Assembly (NCBI GenBank): GCA_029252045.1
Contig: JAQXCD010000036.1
Span: forward strand, 1-64,000
Source of the DNA: Sulfitobacter sp.
Lineage (GTDB): Bacteria; Pseudomonadota; Alphaproteobacteria; Rhodobacterales; Rhodobacteraceae
Length of the DNA stretch: 64,000 nt
Direction of reading: 5' to 3'
A program made the position numbers and the translations under genes. Below are positions 1 to 9,924 of this stretch, piece by piece. Below the pieces are notes generated by a model that saw nothing but the letters and a program-made list of their open reading frames with translations, was not told the origin of the DNA and did not search any database. Numbering within the stretch: position 1 is the first letter of the stretch; each line of letters starts with the position of its first letter.

Positions 1-193
1 ATTTCGCGGCAGCCTGATCGGGCGTGAACTGAAAGGTGGTAGCAAGCTTCGGCACCACAACAGGCAAAGCCTGACGTTGTTTGGTTGGTTGCCTCCTCAA
101 CTTGTGCTTTCTGTCGGCCTGGCTTCTAACCCGTCGCTCACGCGATCTGTCCGATACCCGAAACGAAGCCTTGTTGAATGGCAAAACAGGCAT
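1..193 (-). CDS. Partial CDS running off the left edge, unknown product (N-terminus MPVLPFNKASFRVSDRSRERRVRSQADRKHKLRRQPTKQRQALPVVVPKLATTFQFTPDQAAAK...)
   Basis: Manual translation of the minus strand from ATG at 193-191: 64 codons open to the window edge. Absent from the ORF track because it has no stop inside the window. Confidence 0.4.
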   Translation of the reverse strand, partial: MPVLPFNKASFRVSDRSRERRVRSQADRKHKLRRQPTKQRQALPVVVPKLATTFQFTPDQAAAK

Positions 194-400
194 TTTGGGC
201 CAGTCACCCCGAATACCGCTGCCGTCCAATCATTCTCTAAATGTGGGGCCTTACGCTGGGACGTCCCGCCGTCATAAAATCCCCATAGTTGTCAAATAGA
301 CCTCCTCCTGCCTTCCCTTTGGAAATGCAGTGCTATGTATTGCACTCCACCCGCCGCGCAGACATATCGCTCCTCACAGACTGGACAAACCGTGACGCTC

Positions 401-928
401 ATGACACCGCTGCCGCCTATGGAGAACCCTATGCATAGCTTCGTGCCCGATCCGGCCCGTACCACCGACCTGCGCCGCGCGCTGGGGCAATTCGGCACGG
501 GTGTGGCCTTGATGACCGTTCAGACGGCAGATGGCCCGATGGGCATGACGGCAAACTCGTTTTCCTCCGTCTCGCTGGACCCGCCGCTGGTGCTATGGTC
601 CGCGGCGCGCACATCCAAGCGGCATGATGCTTATGCGGGGGCCGCGTCGTTCTGCATCCATGTGCTGAGTGCCGAGCAGATGGAAGTGGCCAAGCATTTC
701 GCCGCACAGGGGCATGATTTTGCGCCCTACCCGTTTGAGGCTGGCCCAAATGGTGCACCCACGCTGCACGGCTGTCTGGCGACCTTCCACTGCGACACCT
801 ATGCGGTGCACGCAGCGGGGGATCATTCGATCATTCTGGGGCAGATCACATCGGCGGCCATTCAACCCGAAGAGCGGGACGGCCTGTTGTTCAAACGCGG
901 GCGCTTCGGACGTTTCACGCCGGATTAG
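401..928 (+). CDS. Flavin reductase family protein (FMN-binding split barrel)
   Basis: ORF contains LRRALGQFGTGVALMTV...GMTANSFSSVSLDPPLVLW, typical of flavin reductase-like domains. ATGs at 401, 419 or 431 are possible starts. Confidence 0.85.
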   Translation: MTPLPPMENPMHSFVPDPARTTDLRRALGQFGTGVALMTVQTADGPMGMTANSFSSVSLDPPLVLWSAARTSKRHDAYAGAASFCIHVLSAEQMEVAKHFAAQGHDFAPYPFEAGPNGAPTLHGCLATFHCDTYAVHAAGDHSIILGQITSAAIQPEERDGLLFKRGRFGRFTPD

Positions 929-3900
929 TAGTCCTTCTCAAAGAACAGACCCAGCGATGAATTCCCGTCAGAGCCCAGCGTCGCCTTACCCACCAGATTG
1001 GGTGTGATGTCGATGTTGAGCGACACTTCACCCATGCCATCCGAAGCGGCAGTGACATCCGTATAGACATTGTCGGTCAGGTATTTCCCCACACTCAGGG
1101 CCGTCTCGCCGCTTTCGGTGGTTTTGATGTTCAGATCGTCCAGACCGAAACGGTCCCGCAGGTTGCCAACCACGCCATTGCCCCCACGCCCTGCAAGGGT
1201 CGCTACCGCATTGGCCAGTTGCAGCGCCTGAAACGCTGAAATCTCCGACAGATTACGCCCGTAGAGCAGCTGCGCCAGCACTTCGTCCTGTGGGCCCGCG
1301 GGAGTCGATTCAAAGCTGACAACAGGCTCGTCAGCCGGTCCCTCGACGATTACGCTGGCTGTGCCCGCGTTCGTTGTGGTGGTCGAGACAAAGCGGATAT
1401 AGGGGATCAGATCACCCTGAAACTCGGCTGAGCCCTCTTCCAGATCAAACCGTTTACCCAGAATATCCAAACGCCCCCGCACCAGCGCAAAGCGCCCTGC
1501 GGAGATGATGTTGTTGGTGTCCCCTGTGATCTTGAGGCTGCCGCCCAGCTCGGCGTCCAAGCCGCGGCCACGCACAAAGATGCGCCCGGGCGCATTGATG
1601 TTGATGTTCAACCCGATGCCCAGACCCGCACCTGCCCCTTGCGGCACGGGATCGCTTGCGCCGCCATCGCCCAGCAAGCCCGCACGGTCACGGGTTGCAA
1701 GGCTACCTGACGTGGCCCCGACGTGGATGATCGGAGGGATGTCACCGATGCTGGTTAGACCCGTTGAGGGGACGGTCACATTGGTCTCGCCGATGGTAAT
1801 GTCACCGCCAAGGTTTGCGCCACCAGTCACCGGACCGGAAAGCCGCAAAGCCCCGTTTACGGATGTGCGGTACAGGCGGGGGTCCGCCAGAACAACACCG
1901 TTCAGGCGGATATCCAGATCAGCAGGATATCCGCCCTCAAGCCCGATACCGCCTGTGATGCCAAGGCTACCGCCGCCCGATGCATTTGCGCTGATGTCCA
2001 GCGTCGCCCGGCTGTTGGCCAGCTGGATGTTTGCATTCAACGCTTCAAGCGCCACGCGCAGGTTTGGCGCAGTCAGGGTTGCCCCGGATGTCTGGATTGT
2101 ACCGCTCAGCGCGCCAAGGCCCGCAGGGCCGTTCATTGCCAGATCAAAGCGGGCCTGCCCTTGCAGGCTGCGCGGCGCGATGAAGGGTCCCACAAGCCCC
2201 AGTGGCGCGTTCCCGTTGATCGCAAGGCGCATCTGCCCGTCGTTGCCAACCAGTCCGGCAACAGTGGCTTGGGTGCCCGCTGGCCCCCGTGCGGCTGTAT
2301 CAATCTGCCAGCCCTGCGGGTTTTGTGCGGCGCTGCCTGTCACATTCAATGGGCCATCCAGTTTTGGCACAATGGCTGCCAGGTTCGGGACGGAGACGTT
2401 GAAATCCACCTTCGGGCTGGAACCTGTCACAACACCGCTCACGCTGGCACGGCTGTTATAAGGGCCGGTTGCGTTGGTATTGACCGCGATCCCCGCAAGG
2501 GTCTGGCGCAGGGTGCCCTTCGCCGCCAGTGGTCCGTTCACCCCGGGGGCAAGCGACGCCACGTTGGGCACATTAACGTCAAAGTTCAGGGACATGTCCG
2601 GCCCTGTGGCCAAGCCTTCGACCAGTGCGCGCGCGCCGTAAGGACCACTTGCTGATGTATCGACGAAAAAGCCCTTGTCGGTCTGGCGCAGACGGCCTGT
2701 TGCACGCAAGGGGCCGTTCACTTGCGGGGCCAGCGGCTGCACATTAGGCACTGCCAGATCAAACTGCACATCAATCGCAGGTGTCAGCGCACCCGATACT
2801 TTGGCGTTGGCATTGTAAGGTCCAGCGGCATCTGTCTCGATCTCGAACCCGTTTTCAGTCTGGCGCAAACGGCCCGTGGCCCGCAACGGCCCTGACACTT
2901 GGGGCGCCACAACTGACACCTGTGGCAAGGCGAGATCAAAGCCGATGTTCAGCGACGGTGTGACCAGTCCGTTCACCCGTGCGGTTACATCAAAGGGACC
3001 AGACGCATCGGTTTGCAGCAGCCACCCCTCGGGTGTTTGGCGCAGGGTGCCCCCCGCGTTCAGCGGGCCCCGAACGCCTGCCGCAAACTTCTCAACTTCG
3101 GGAACACGCGCGGTAAAGGCAAGGGCGGCATCCGGCCCAGTGGCCAAGCCATCCAGTGTGATTGCGGCCTCATATGGGCCATCAGCCTTCACATCCACAT
3201 TCCAACTCGTGCCATTTTCTGTCGCACTTGCATTCAGCGTCACACGCCCCTCGTATTGCGGCAAAACAGTTGCGATGTCGCGCAACACAATATCCGCATC
3301 CACGCGGCTGGAGTTTGACGCCAGCTCGGCAGAGCCGGTGAACAGCATCGCGGCATTGTTCAGCTCTAGTCCGCGCAGGAAGGTGCCGTTCTCGTTACGG
3401 ATGGCTTGCAGCTGCAAATCTGTGCGGCCTTCCAGCAGCGCATCTGCCTGTGCTATCCCCGTCTTTATATTTTCCGCCGTGCCATTGGCCTGCAAATCAA
3501 ACGCCCCGCTGAGCGGCGTGATCTTCCCCTTCAGCGCAAGCGAGGTAGCGCCGTCCAATTCGCGCCCCGCCAGCGCGGAGAAGCGGCTCAGGTCAGAGGC
3601 GGTCAATCTGGCATCCAGTTCGGTTTCCAACCCTTCGCCCAGACCGTTGAACACAACATCGCCTTTGAGCGTATAGTCACTGCCTTGCAGGTCCAGATTG
3701 CTGATGCGCAGCGGTTGCCCCTCAAGAAAGTTGATCTCGGTCGAGCCGGAAATGTTCTGGCCCAGCGCCTCGGACAGCGCGGCATCATCCAGCGCCACCC
3801 CTTTGGCATTGAAATTCAAGTTACCCAAAAGTTGGCCGACGTTCCCCACAGCCCCCGTGAGCGTACCGGAGGAGCGCAAAATGGTTTGGGCCACTTCGAC

Positions 3901-5076
3901 ACCATCTGTCTTGAGACCTTTGGCGTTGAAGACGGCCATATAGGCATCGCCCTGCTCGACATCGTAATCAACATTCAGGATCAGGTGCTTGACCGTGGCC
4001 CCACCTGCACCGGGCAGCAAAACGCCCGCTTCGCCACGGCTGGCGACTGTGCCCTCGATATCAATGAAGGCGGGCCATTTGTCCTCGGCCAGACGCAGAC
4101 GCCCTGTCAGATCAACTGCGGCCGCTTTCAGGTCAAACGCGTCGAGTGTAACAGCGCCGCCCACCTCGATCAGTGCATCGGCTGTAAAGCGCACATCGGG
4201 GCCGAAAAAGTCGCGGTACTGCGGGACGATCACTGCGGTAATGTCGCCGCCGATATCGGCAACGATCCGGCGGTCGGGATTGCTGGCATCACCTTGGGTG
4301 ATCAATTGAACCTGTCCGCCCAGACGCTCCTGCCCGTTGGTATCGATCTTCAGATCGGTTGTCATATCGGCCAGCGTACCAACCGTTTTCACAGTCAGAT
4401 CGACGGAGGGGTGATCGGGTATATCCAGCAACTTGGAGACAATGCCTTCCTCCTGCTCGCTCAGCACCAGCGCCACATCCAGCGTATCCGCCCCGCGCGC
4501 CAATACGGCGGTCAGATCAAATACTCCGCGCTTGGCATCCGTCCGGTTGGCCATAAAGGCCATATCCAGCCCGTCACCGTTCAGGATGGCGCGGGCCGTC
4601 ATCGACAGCTGCACGTCCTCCCCAACCAAGGGCGCGCCCAGATTGACCTGCGCAATCGTGATCGCCTTGATGTCAACCGATACGGGCAATTCCGGCAGTT
4701 TTGGAATGGTAAAGGGCTTGGCCTCGGCCTCGGGAAGCTTGCTGTCTTCTGCTTTGGGCAGGCGGGGAATGTCGATGTGCGCAGCGCTCAGTTCTTCGAC
4801 CTCCAGACGCCCCCGCAGCAAGGCGGCGCGGTTCCAGTTCAGAACAACATCCTCCATAGTCAGCCAGACACCTTCCGCGTCGGAAATGGTCATCCGGTCA
4901 AATGACGCTGCAGAACTCAGCGCGCCTTGAAAACCGGTGATGTCGACCTCGCGGCCTGCACCACTCAACAAACCCTGGATTTTACTTACCAGAAAACCTT
5001 TGCCTTCTTCCTGCGCCTGAACAGGAAGGGCAATGAGCAGAGCAAGAGCTGCCAGAGCAAAGCGGATCATACGCAT
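925..5076 (-). CDS. tamB: Translocation and assembly module protein TamB (AsmA/DUF490-like)
   Basis: 1383 aa with a signal-like N-terminus, repeated beta-rich modules and a C-terminal TamB-like domain (VRGRGLDAELGGSLKITGD...ISAGRFALVRGRLDILGKRFDLEEGSAEFQGD...). Directly downstream of a TamA-like gene with a TGATG overlap. Confidence 0.92.
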   Translation of the reverse strand: MRMIRFALAALALLIALPVQAQEEGKGFLVSKIQGLLSGAGREVDITGFQGALSSAASFDRMTISDAEGVWLTMEDVVLNWNRAALLRGRLEVEELSAAHIDIPRLPKAEDSKLPEAEAKPFTIPKLPELPVSVDIKAITIAQVNLGAPLVGEDVQLSMTARAILNGDGLDMAFMANRTDAKRGVFDLTAVLARGADTLDVALVLSEQEEGIVSKLLDIPDHPSVDLTVKTVGTLADMTTDLKIDTNGQERLGGQVQLITQGDASNPDRRIVADIGGDITAVIVPQYRDFFGPDVRFTADALIEVGGAVTLDAFDLKAAAVDLTGRLRLAEDKWPAFIDIEGTVASRGEAGVLLPGAGGATVKHLILNVDYDVEQGDAYMAVFNAKGLKTDGVEVAQTILRSSGTLTGAVGNVGQLLGNLNFNAKGVALDDAALSEALGQNISGSTEINFLEGQPLRISNLDLQGSDYTLKGDVVFNGLGEGLETELDARLTASDLSRFSALAGRELDGATSLALKGKITPLSGAFDLQANGTAENIKTGIAQADALLEGRTDLQLQAIRNENGTFLRGLELNNAAMLFTGSAELASNSSRVDADIVLRDIATVLPQYEGRVTLNASATENGTSWNVDVKADGPYEAAITLDGLATGPDAALAFTARVPEVEKFAAGVRGPLNAGGTLRQTPEGWLLQTDASGPFDVTARVNGLVTPSLNIGFDLALPQVSVVAPQVSGPLRATGRLRQTENGFEIETDAAGPYNANAKVSGALTPAIDVQFDLAVPNVQPLAPQVNGPLRATGRLRQTDKGFFVDTSASGPYGARALVEGLATGPDMSLNFDVNVPNVASLAPGVNGPLAAKGTLRQTLAGIAVNTNATGPYNSRASVSGVVTGSSPKVDFNVSVPNLAAIVPKLDGPLNVTGSAAQNPQGWQIDTAARGPAGTQATVAGLVGNDGQMRLAINGNAPLGLVGPFIAPRSLQGQARFDLAMNGPAGLGALSGTIQTSGATLTAPNLRVALEALNANIQLANSRATLDISANASGGGSLGITGGIGLEGGYPADLDIRLNGVVLADPRLYRTSVNGALRLSGPVTGGANLGGDITIGETNVTVPSTGLTSIGDIPPIIHVGATSGSLATRDRAGLLGDGGASDPVPQGAGAGLGIGLNININAPGRIFVRGRGLDAELGGSLKITGDTNNIISAGRFALVRGRLDILGKRFDLEEGSAEFQGDLIPYIRFVSTTTTNAGTASVIVEGPADEPVVSFESTPAGPQDEVLAQLLYGRNLSEISAFQALQLANAVATLAGRGGNGVVGNLRDRFGLDDLNIKTTESGETALSVGKYLTDNVYTDVTAASDGMGEVSLNIDITPNLVGKATLGSDGNSSLGLFFEKDY
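2240..3190 (-). repeat. Intragenic tandem repeat in tamB, about 5 units of ~59-60 codons (~177-180 bp)
   Basis: Recurring GPL(R/N)A(T/G)G(R/T)LRQT...GPY...(V/L)PNV motif. DNA anchors encoding GPL fall near 2350, 2530, 2709, 2889 and 3066. Confidence 0.8.
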
Positions 5077-6857
5077 CAGAAGGACTGCCCTATGCCGATA
5101 TAGACCTGAAACTTCTCGTCCGTATCGGGACCGGAGGTTGGCACCGCAACATCCAGACGCACAGGGCCGATGGCTGTGTTATAACGCAAACCCAGACCGG
5201 CACCTGAATGCCATATGCCCGAGCCGTCGTAGAATTCTTCCTCGCCGATATAGCCCGCGTCAACGAACCCCACGATGCCGATGGAATCGGTCACGCCGAC
5301 ACGCACCTCGGCCGAGAGGTCCAAAAAGCTGCGCCCGCCCGCCATGTCGGTGCCCACAGGCACACCCAACGACTGGTACGCTTGGCCGCGCACTGTGCCG
5401 CCGCCGCCCGAATAGAAAAGGTAATCTGCCGGTGCTTCGGACAGGTCAGGCCCATAAACCGAGCCGAACTGCCCGCGCAGCGCCAGTGTGACAGGACGGG
5501 CAGCGCCAAAGGTCTTGTACCCGCGCAGGTCGACAAAGCTCCGCATACCGCTTGCAGACCCCGAAAGGGCCAAAAACGGCATCACATTTGCCTTGAGGTA
5601 ATAGCCGTCATTGGCGTTCAGACGGTCATCACGGTAGTCGAATTCGGCACTCAGCGGCAGGGTCAACAAAGTGTATCTATCTTCCCCGAAGACATCACGG
5701 GTCTGAGCAGTGCGCAAACCGAGCCCCAGCGTATAAGTCCGGTTTTCATTGGCGATACGCTTGATGCCCGCCTCGATGTCCAACTGGCGTGAGAAGTAGG
5801 AAACCTCATCCAGCTGCTCCAGCTTGGCCAGCGCATAGGCGTCGGTGTCTTCATTGAAGGTCGCGGGCCGGTCAAACCGCACTCCGAACTTGTAATCTAT
5901 ACCCCCCGAGCTGCCACCGATCCCGCTCACCTCAGCGTCAAAGCGCAAACGCTCTGCCCCGCCGTTCACATTGCGGTGCAGCCAGAATGCGCTAAGGTTC
6001 AGCCCCTCCAGCGTTGACAATTCCGCGCCGAAACCCAAACGGCGTTTGGGCGCGTCGGTGATTTGCGCGATCACGGGCAATGTCCCGTCCGGCCCGATCT
6101 CTTCGGCCTCGCTCAGCGATACCGCACTGAACGATCCTGTGCGGCGCAACCGCTCGGTCGACAGGCGGATTTCCTCGGGCGAGAACACCTCCCCCTCCGG
6201 CAGACCCGCAATGTCGTGGATACGTTTGCGGCGCACATCGCTTTCGCCTTTGACCACCAGCGGACCAAAGCGCAAACGCGGGCCCGGCTCCAGTGTCAGC
6301 GCGGCGTTTACCTTGCGGTTGGGATGATCAGCCGTCAGCGCCTGCCCTGACAGGGCGGCCTTGGCATGGCCTTGCGCACGCCAGCCGTTCACACCCGCCG
6401 ACACCGCTTCTTTCAGGACACCAAGGCTGGCAGTCTGGTCTGTGGCAAAGCCTTCCGGCAGCTCCGTATCTTCGGTCACCGGCGCAATTTCGGCACGCCC
6501 GAAGGTGAACTTGGACCCGGCCTCAACCGTGATCTGCACTTTTGAAATCTGGCTTGGTGGCTGTACGGGTGGAATTGAAGCCGCCTCGCGCCCGTCAACA
6601 GTGATGTTGATCACGCCGCTGAAATAGCCGTTATCATAGAGAACAGCGAGCAATCGCTTATAGTCCGCTTGCGCTGCGGCCAAAATCTCGGCCGAGGTGG
6701 GCGGGTTTTCTTCCAGAAGCGTCTGCTCGACCAACAATGAGCCGCCGCGCATCTTGCCTGCAAGATCATCATCGCTGATCACGTCGAGATTGACCTCGGC
6801 GCCATGGGCGGCTGATGCCATCCAGACAATGGCTGCGATTGCGGTTGCCCGCTGCAT
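5076..6857 (-). CDS. tamA: TamA-like outer membrane assembly protein (BamA/Omp85 family)
   Basis: POTRA-like N-terminus and C-terminal beta-barrel (YYLKANVMPF...YFIYSGGGGTVRGQ-like FYSGGGGTVRGQAYQSLGV...GVRYDTAIGPVRLD-like GLRYNTAIGPVRLDVAVP). The start is probably MQRATAIAAIVWMASAAHGA at 6857; the ORF extends to 6959. Confidence 0.9.
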   Translation of the reverse strand: MQRATAIAAIVWMASAAHGAEVNLDVISDDDLAGKMRGGSLLVEQTLLEENPPTSAEILAAAQADYKRLLAVLYDNGYFSGVINITVDGREAASIPPVQPPSQISKVQITVEAGSKFTFGRAEIAPVTEDTELPEGFATDQTASLGVLKEAVSAGVNGWRAQGHAKAALSGQALTADHPNRKVNAALTLEPGPRLRFGPLVVKGESDVRRKRIHDIAGLPEGEVFSPEEIRLSTERLRRTGSFSAVSLSEAEEIGPDGTLPVIAQITDAPKRRLGFGAELSTLEGLNLSAFWLHRNVNGGAERLRFDAEVSGIGGSSGGIDYKFGVRFDRPATFNEDTDAYALAKLEQLDEVSYFSRQLDIEAGIKRIANENRTYTLGLGLRTAQTRDVFGEDRYTLLTLPLSAEFDYRDDRLNANDGYYLKANVMPFLALSGSASGMRSFVDLRGYKTFGAARPVTLALRGQFGSVYGPDLSEAPADYLFYSGGGGTVRGQAYQSLGVPVGTDMAGGRSFLDLSAEVRVGVTDSIGIVGFVDAGYIGEEEFYDGSGIWHSGAGLGLRYNTAIGPVRLDVAVPTSGPDTDEKFQVYIGIGQSF

Positions 6858-7216
6858 CTGTACAAGAGCAGTAATCTTCACGCCCAGACCCTCAAAATCC
6901 AGTTGCGGCATTCCGGTTCGCTTAGACGCGCACTCTTGAAATCCACAACATTGACACACATTTTTCTTTTGCTTTTACGCTTCGCAAGGCAAAGGCGCAA
7001 ACATCTTCCTGCAGCGTCACGCGCCTGTGACCCCATATCGTGTATCAACGCCCAGATCGGCGAATAGTTGCCAATTGGAGGCATATTTTCCCCCAAACCT
7101 TGCAAGCGACGCATAGCAGCCCCTCCCGAAAGACACTTGATCCGGTGCTCCGGCCCGCATTAAGGTGGCGTATCGGGGAGGTCCCGATGCAAAATTCGCT
7201 GCGGAGGACGCATGCT

Positions 7217-8314
7217 ATGAAGACCAATCAGACTCTGGCTGTATTTATCGGCCGTTTCCAACCTTTCCACCTTGGACATCTTGACGTTGTGACCCGCGCC
7301 CTTGCGGTGGCTGACAGTGCATTGTTGCTTGTCGGCAGCGCGTACCGTCCGCGCAACTGGAAAAACCCCTTCACCTACGCCGAACGCCGCGCCTTCATCA
7401 TGGCGGGCACCCAAGGGTTGGGCAAACCTGTCGCCACCCTCCCCCTTGTGGATACCCTCTATAATGACCGCGCGTGGACCAGCAATGTACGCACAGCCGT
7501 TATAGCGCATATGCGCGGTGCGGGGCTGGACCCCGAGGCCACACAGGTGGTGCTGACCGGCTTTGAGAAAGACGCGTCCTCGCAATATCTGGGGTGGTTT
7601 CCGACTTGGGAAATGCTGGATGCCTCGCCCAAACGCCACGACGGTATGATCCTGAACGCCACTGACCTGCGCGAAGGGCTGTTTTTCGGCGATGCCACCG
7701 GAATGGCCCCCCGTTTTGGTGCAGCCCATGTAACACCGGTTATGGAGTGGATTGCGGCTAACCCCCGAGCCGTAGATACCATCCGCGCGGAAGGTGCGTT
7801 TGTTGCGAAATACAGGCAGCGCACCCAAGCGGCCGAGCAGGTTTACGGCTATCCCATCCCCGTGAACACGGCTGATGCGGTGGTGGTGCAATCGGGCCAT
7901 GTGCTGTTGGTGAAGCGTGCGGCGCAACCTGGCAAGGGCCTGTGGGCGTTGCCGGGCGGCCATATCGACCCCGGCGAGACAGCACTGGATGCCGCCCTTC
8001 GCGAGCTTTACGAAGAGGCGGGCCTTAATATGCCCAAAGGCGCCATGCGGGGACGTTTGCGCGAGCGGCGTGTGTTTGACCACCCCGAGCGGTCAGAGAA
8101 GGGCTGGGTCCGCACGGAGGCATTTGTCTTTGATTTGCAAGACCGTGCGCAGTTGGAAAAGGTGAAATCCGGCAGCGATGCAGCCGCTGCGCGCTGGGTG
8201 CCCATCACCGAGATCACCCCCGATACTCTGTTCGAGGATCACTTTGACATCATCCACGCACTCGTGCCCGAAGTGCCTTTTGCCTACGCCTCGATCCTGA
8301 TGGCGCAGGACTAA
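7217..8314 (+). CDS. nadM: Bifunctional nicotinamide-nucleotide adenylyltransferase / Nudix hydrolase
   Basis: N-terminal nucleotidyltransferase motif VFIGRFQPFHLGHLDVV; C-terminal Nudix box GGHIDPGETALDAALRELYEEAGL. Confidence 0.9.
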   Translation: MKTNQTLAVFIGRFQPFHLGHLDVVTRALAVADSALLLVGSAYRPRNWKNPFTYAERRAFIMAGTQGLGKPVATLPLVDTLYNDRAWTSNVRTAVIAHMRGAGLDPEATQVVLTGFEKDASSQYLGWFPTWEMLDASPKRHDGMILNATDLREGLFFGDATGMAPRFGAAHVTPVMEWIAANPRAVDTIRAEGAFVAKYRQRTQAAEQVYGYPIPVNTADAVVVQSGHVLLVKRAAQPGKGLWALPGGHIDPGETALDAALRELYEEAGLNMPKGAMRGRLRERRVFDHPERSEKGWVRTEAFVFDLQDRAQLEKVKSGSDAAAARWVPITEITPDTLFEDHFDIIHALVPEVPFAYASILMAQD

Positions 8315-8426
8315 CCAGATACCGCCCTCACATAGGCGGGATTGCCCGCACGGAGCATATCCGTGCACCCAATATCTGCGGGAGGTCCGCAGATGACACC
8401 GTCCACATCCGAGGAGGAACAGGACA

Positions 8427-9866
8427 ATGACCTATCACAACCCCGGCGCCCCTGCGCTGTTTGAACATCCTGTCGAGGTCAGCAATCTGATTTACGAAAC
8501 CGACAGCTACAAACTCTCCCACTACAGCCAATACCCCGAGGGCACTGAATATGTGTCCTCCTATATCGAGCCGCGCCGCGCGTGGGGGGATATAGGCCGC
8601 GTGGTGTTCTTTGGCCTCCAGATTGAGCTGTCGAAGATTGCAGGCTGTGTCGTGACCCAAGCCATGCTGGACGAGGCAGCGCCGTTCCTGAGGGCGCACG
8701 GGTTCGAGATCTTCATCGAAGGCTGGCAGCACATCATCGACGCGCACGGCGGCCGCCTGCCTGTGTTGATCGAGGCCCTGCCCGAAGGCACTGTGGCGCC
8801 CGTCGCTGTGCCGCAAGTGCGGATCGAGAATACCGATCCCGCCTGTTTCTGGCTGGTCTCCTATCTTGAGACCCGCCTGCTGCGCGCCGTCTGGTATGCC
8901 TCCACCGTGTGCAGCCTGTCGTATGGGGTGATGCAATCCATTCGCAGTCGTATGGCGGTCACCGACGGCAGCGCGGAAGGGGCCGCGTTCAAGCTGCATG
9001 ATTTTGGCGCCCGCGGTGCGGCCAGCTTTGAAGCAGCGGCAATTGGCGGGGCCGCCCACCTTGTCAACGCGCAGGGCACAGATACCCTTGCCGCACTGGT
9101 CTATGCCCGCAACTATTACGGGGCGGCTATGGCAGGATTTTCGATCCCCGCCTCCGAGCACTCAACCATGACTGCCTGCGGACCCGAAGGCGAAGCAGAG
9201 CAGATGCGGCGGTTCTTGCATGCCAATCCGTTAGGCATCATCGCCTGTGTCAGTGACAGTTATGACCTGATGCGCGCGGTGCGTGAGTATTGGGGTGGCA
9301 GCATGCGCGATGATGTTCTGGCGCGCGACGGTGTTTTGGTTGTGCGCCCTGACAACGGTGATCCGGTCCAGATTGTGCCCGATTTAATCGAGGCGCTGAT
9401 GGCGCGGTTCGGCTATAGCACCACTGCGCAGGGCTACCGGTTGCTGCACGATAAGGTGCGCGTCATTCAGGGCGACGGGGTGAACCGCCACTCGATCATC
9501 CAGATCATGGACGCGATGATACAGCGCGGGCTGGCCATCGGAAACATCGCCTTTGGCATGGGTGGCGGGTTGTTGCAAAAGCTGGACCGCGACAGTTTCG
9601 GCTATGCAATGAAGGCCTCGGCCCTTTACCGCAATGGCGCATGGCATGATGTGTTCAAAGATCCGGTCACTGCGCAGGGGTCCAAAACTTCGCGGCGTGG
9701 CAAGCAAGGTGTGATGCGTAGTGACAGTGGCACCTTGGTCGCGCGGCCTGCGGCGAACATCCCGAAAGGTGCCGATGCACTGGTGCCTGTTTTCCGGGAT
9801 GGAGAGATTTTGCGGCTCCACCACTTTGACGACATCCGCGCGCGGGCATGGCCTGCACGCAGCTAA
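8427..9866 (+). CDS. nadV: Nicotinamide phosphoribosyltransferase (NAMPT/NadV type)
   Basis: DSYKLSHYSQYPEGTEYVSSYIEPR, FGARGAASFEAAAIGGAAHLVN, GFSIPASEHSTM, VRPDNGDPV and FGMGGGLLQKLDRDSFGYAMKASA match the NAMPT family. Confidence 0.92.
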   Translation: MTYHNPGAPALFEHPVEVSNLIYETDSYKLSHYSQYPEGTEYVSSYIEPRRAWGDIGRVVFFGLQIELSKIAGCVVTQAMLDEAAPFLRAHGFEIFIEGWQHIIDAHGGRLPVLIEALPEGTVAPVAVPQVRIENTDPACFWLVSYLETRLLRAVWYASTVCSLSYGVMQSIRSRMAVTDGSAEGAAFKLHDFGARGAASFEAAAIGGAAHLVNAQGTDTLAALVYARNYYGAAMAGFSIPASEHSTMTACGPEGEAEQMRRFLHANPLGIIACVSDSYDLMRAVREYWGGSMRDDVLARDGVLVVRPDNGDPVQIVPDLIEALMARFGYSTTAQGYRLLHDKVRVIQGDGVNRHSIIQIMDAMIQRGLAIGNIAFGMGGGLLQKLDRDSFGYAMKASALYRNGAWHDVFKDPVTAQGSKTSRRGKQGVMRSDSGTLVARPAANIPKGADALVPVFRDGEILRLHHFDDIRARAWPARS

Positions 9867-9883
9867 AGGATGCCTGAAAATAT

Positions 9884-9913
9884 GCGTCCCTGCACGCGCT
9901 GCGGGGGCGTTTT
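9884..9913 (+). terminator. Rho-independent terminator after nadV
   Basis: Stem CGTCCCTGCA / TGCGGGGGCG (G-U pairs allowed) followed by TTTT. Confidence 0.6.
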
Positions 9914-9924
9914 CTATGGGCTGG

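Noticed and set aside
1505-2461. 318-aa plus-strand ORF (also 3406..4905, 499 aa) within tamB
   Set aside because: Antisense shadow ORFs of a strongly supported high-GC coding gene; low-complexity, no recognisable domain.
7160-8083. 307-aa minus-strand ORF opposite nadM
   Set aside because: Fully antisense to a gene with clear adenylyltransferase and Nudix motifs.
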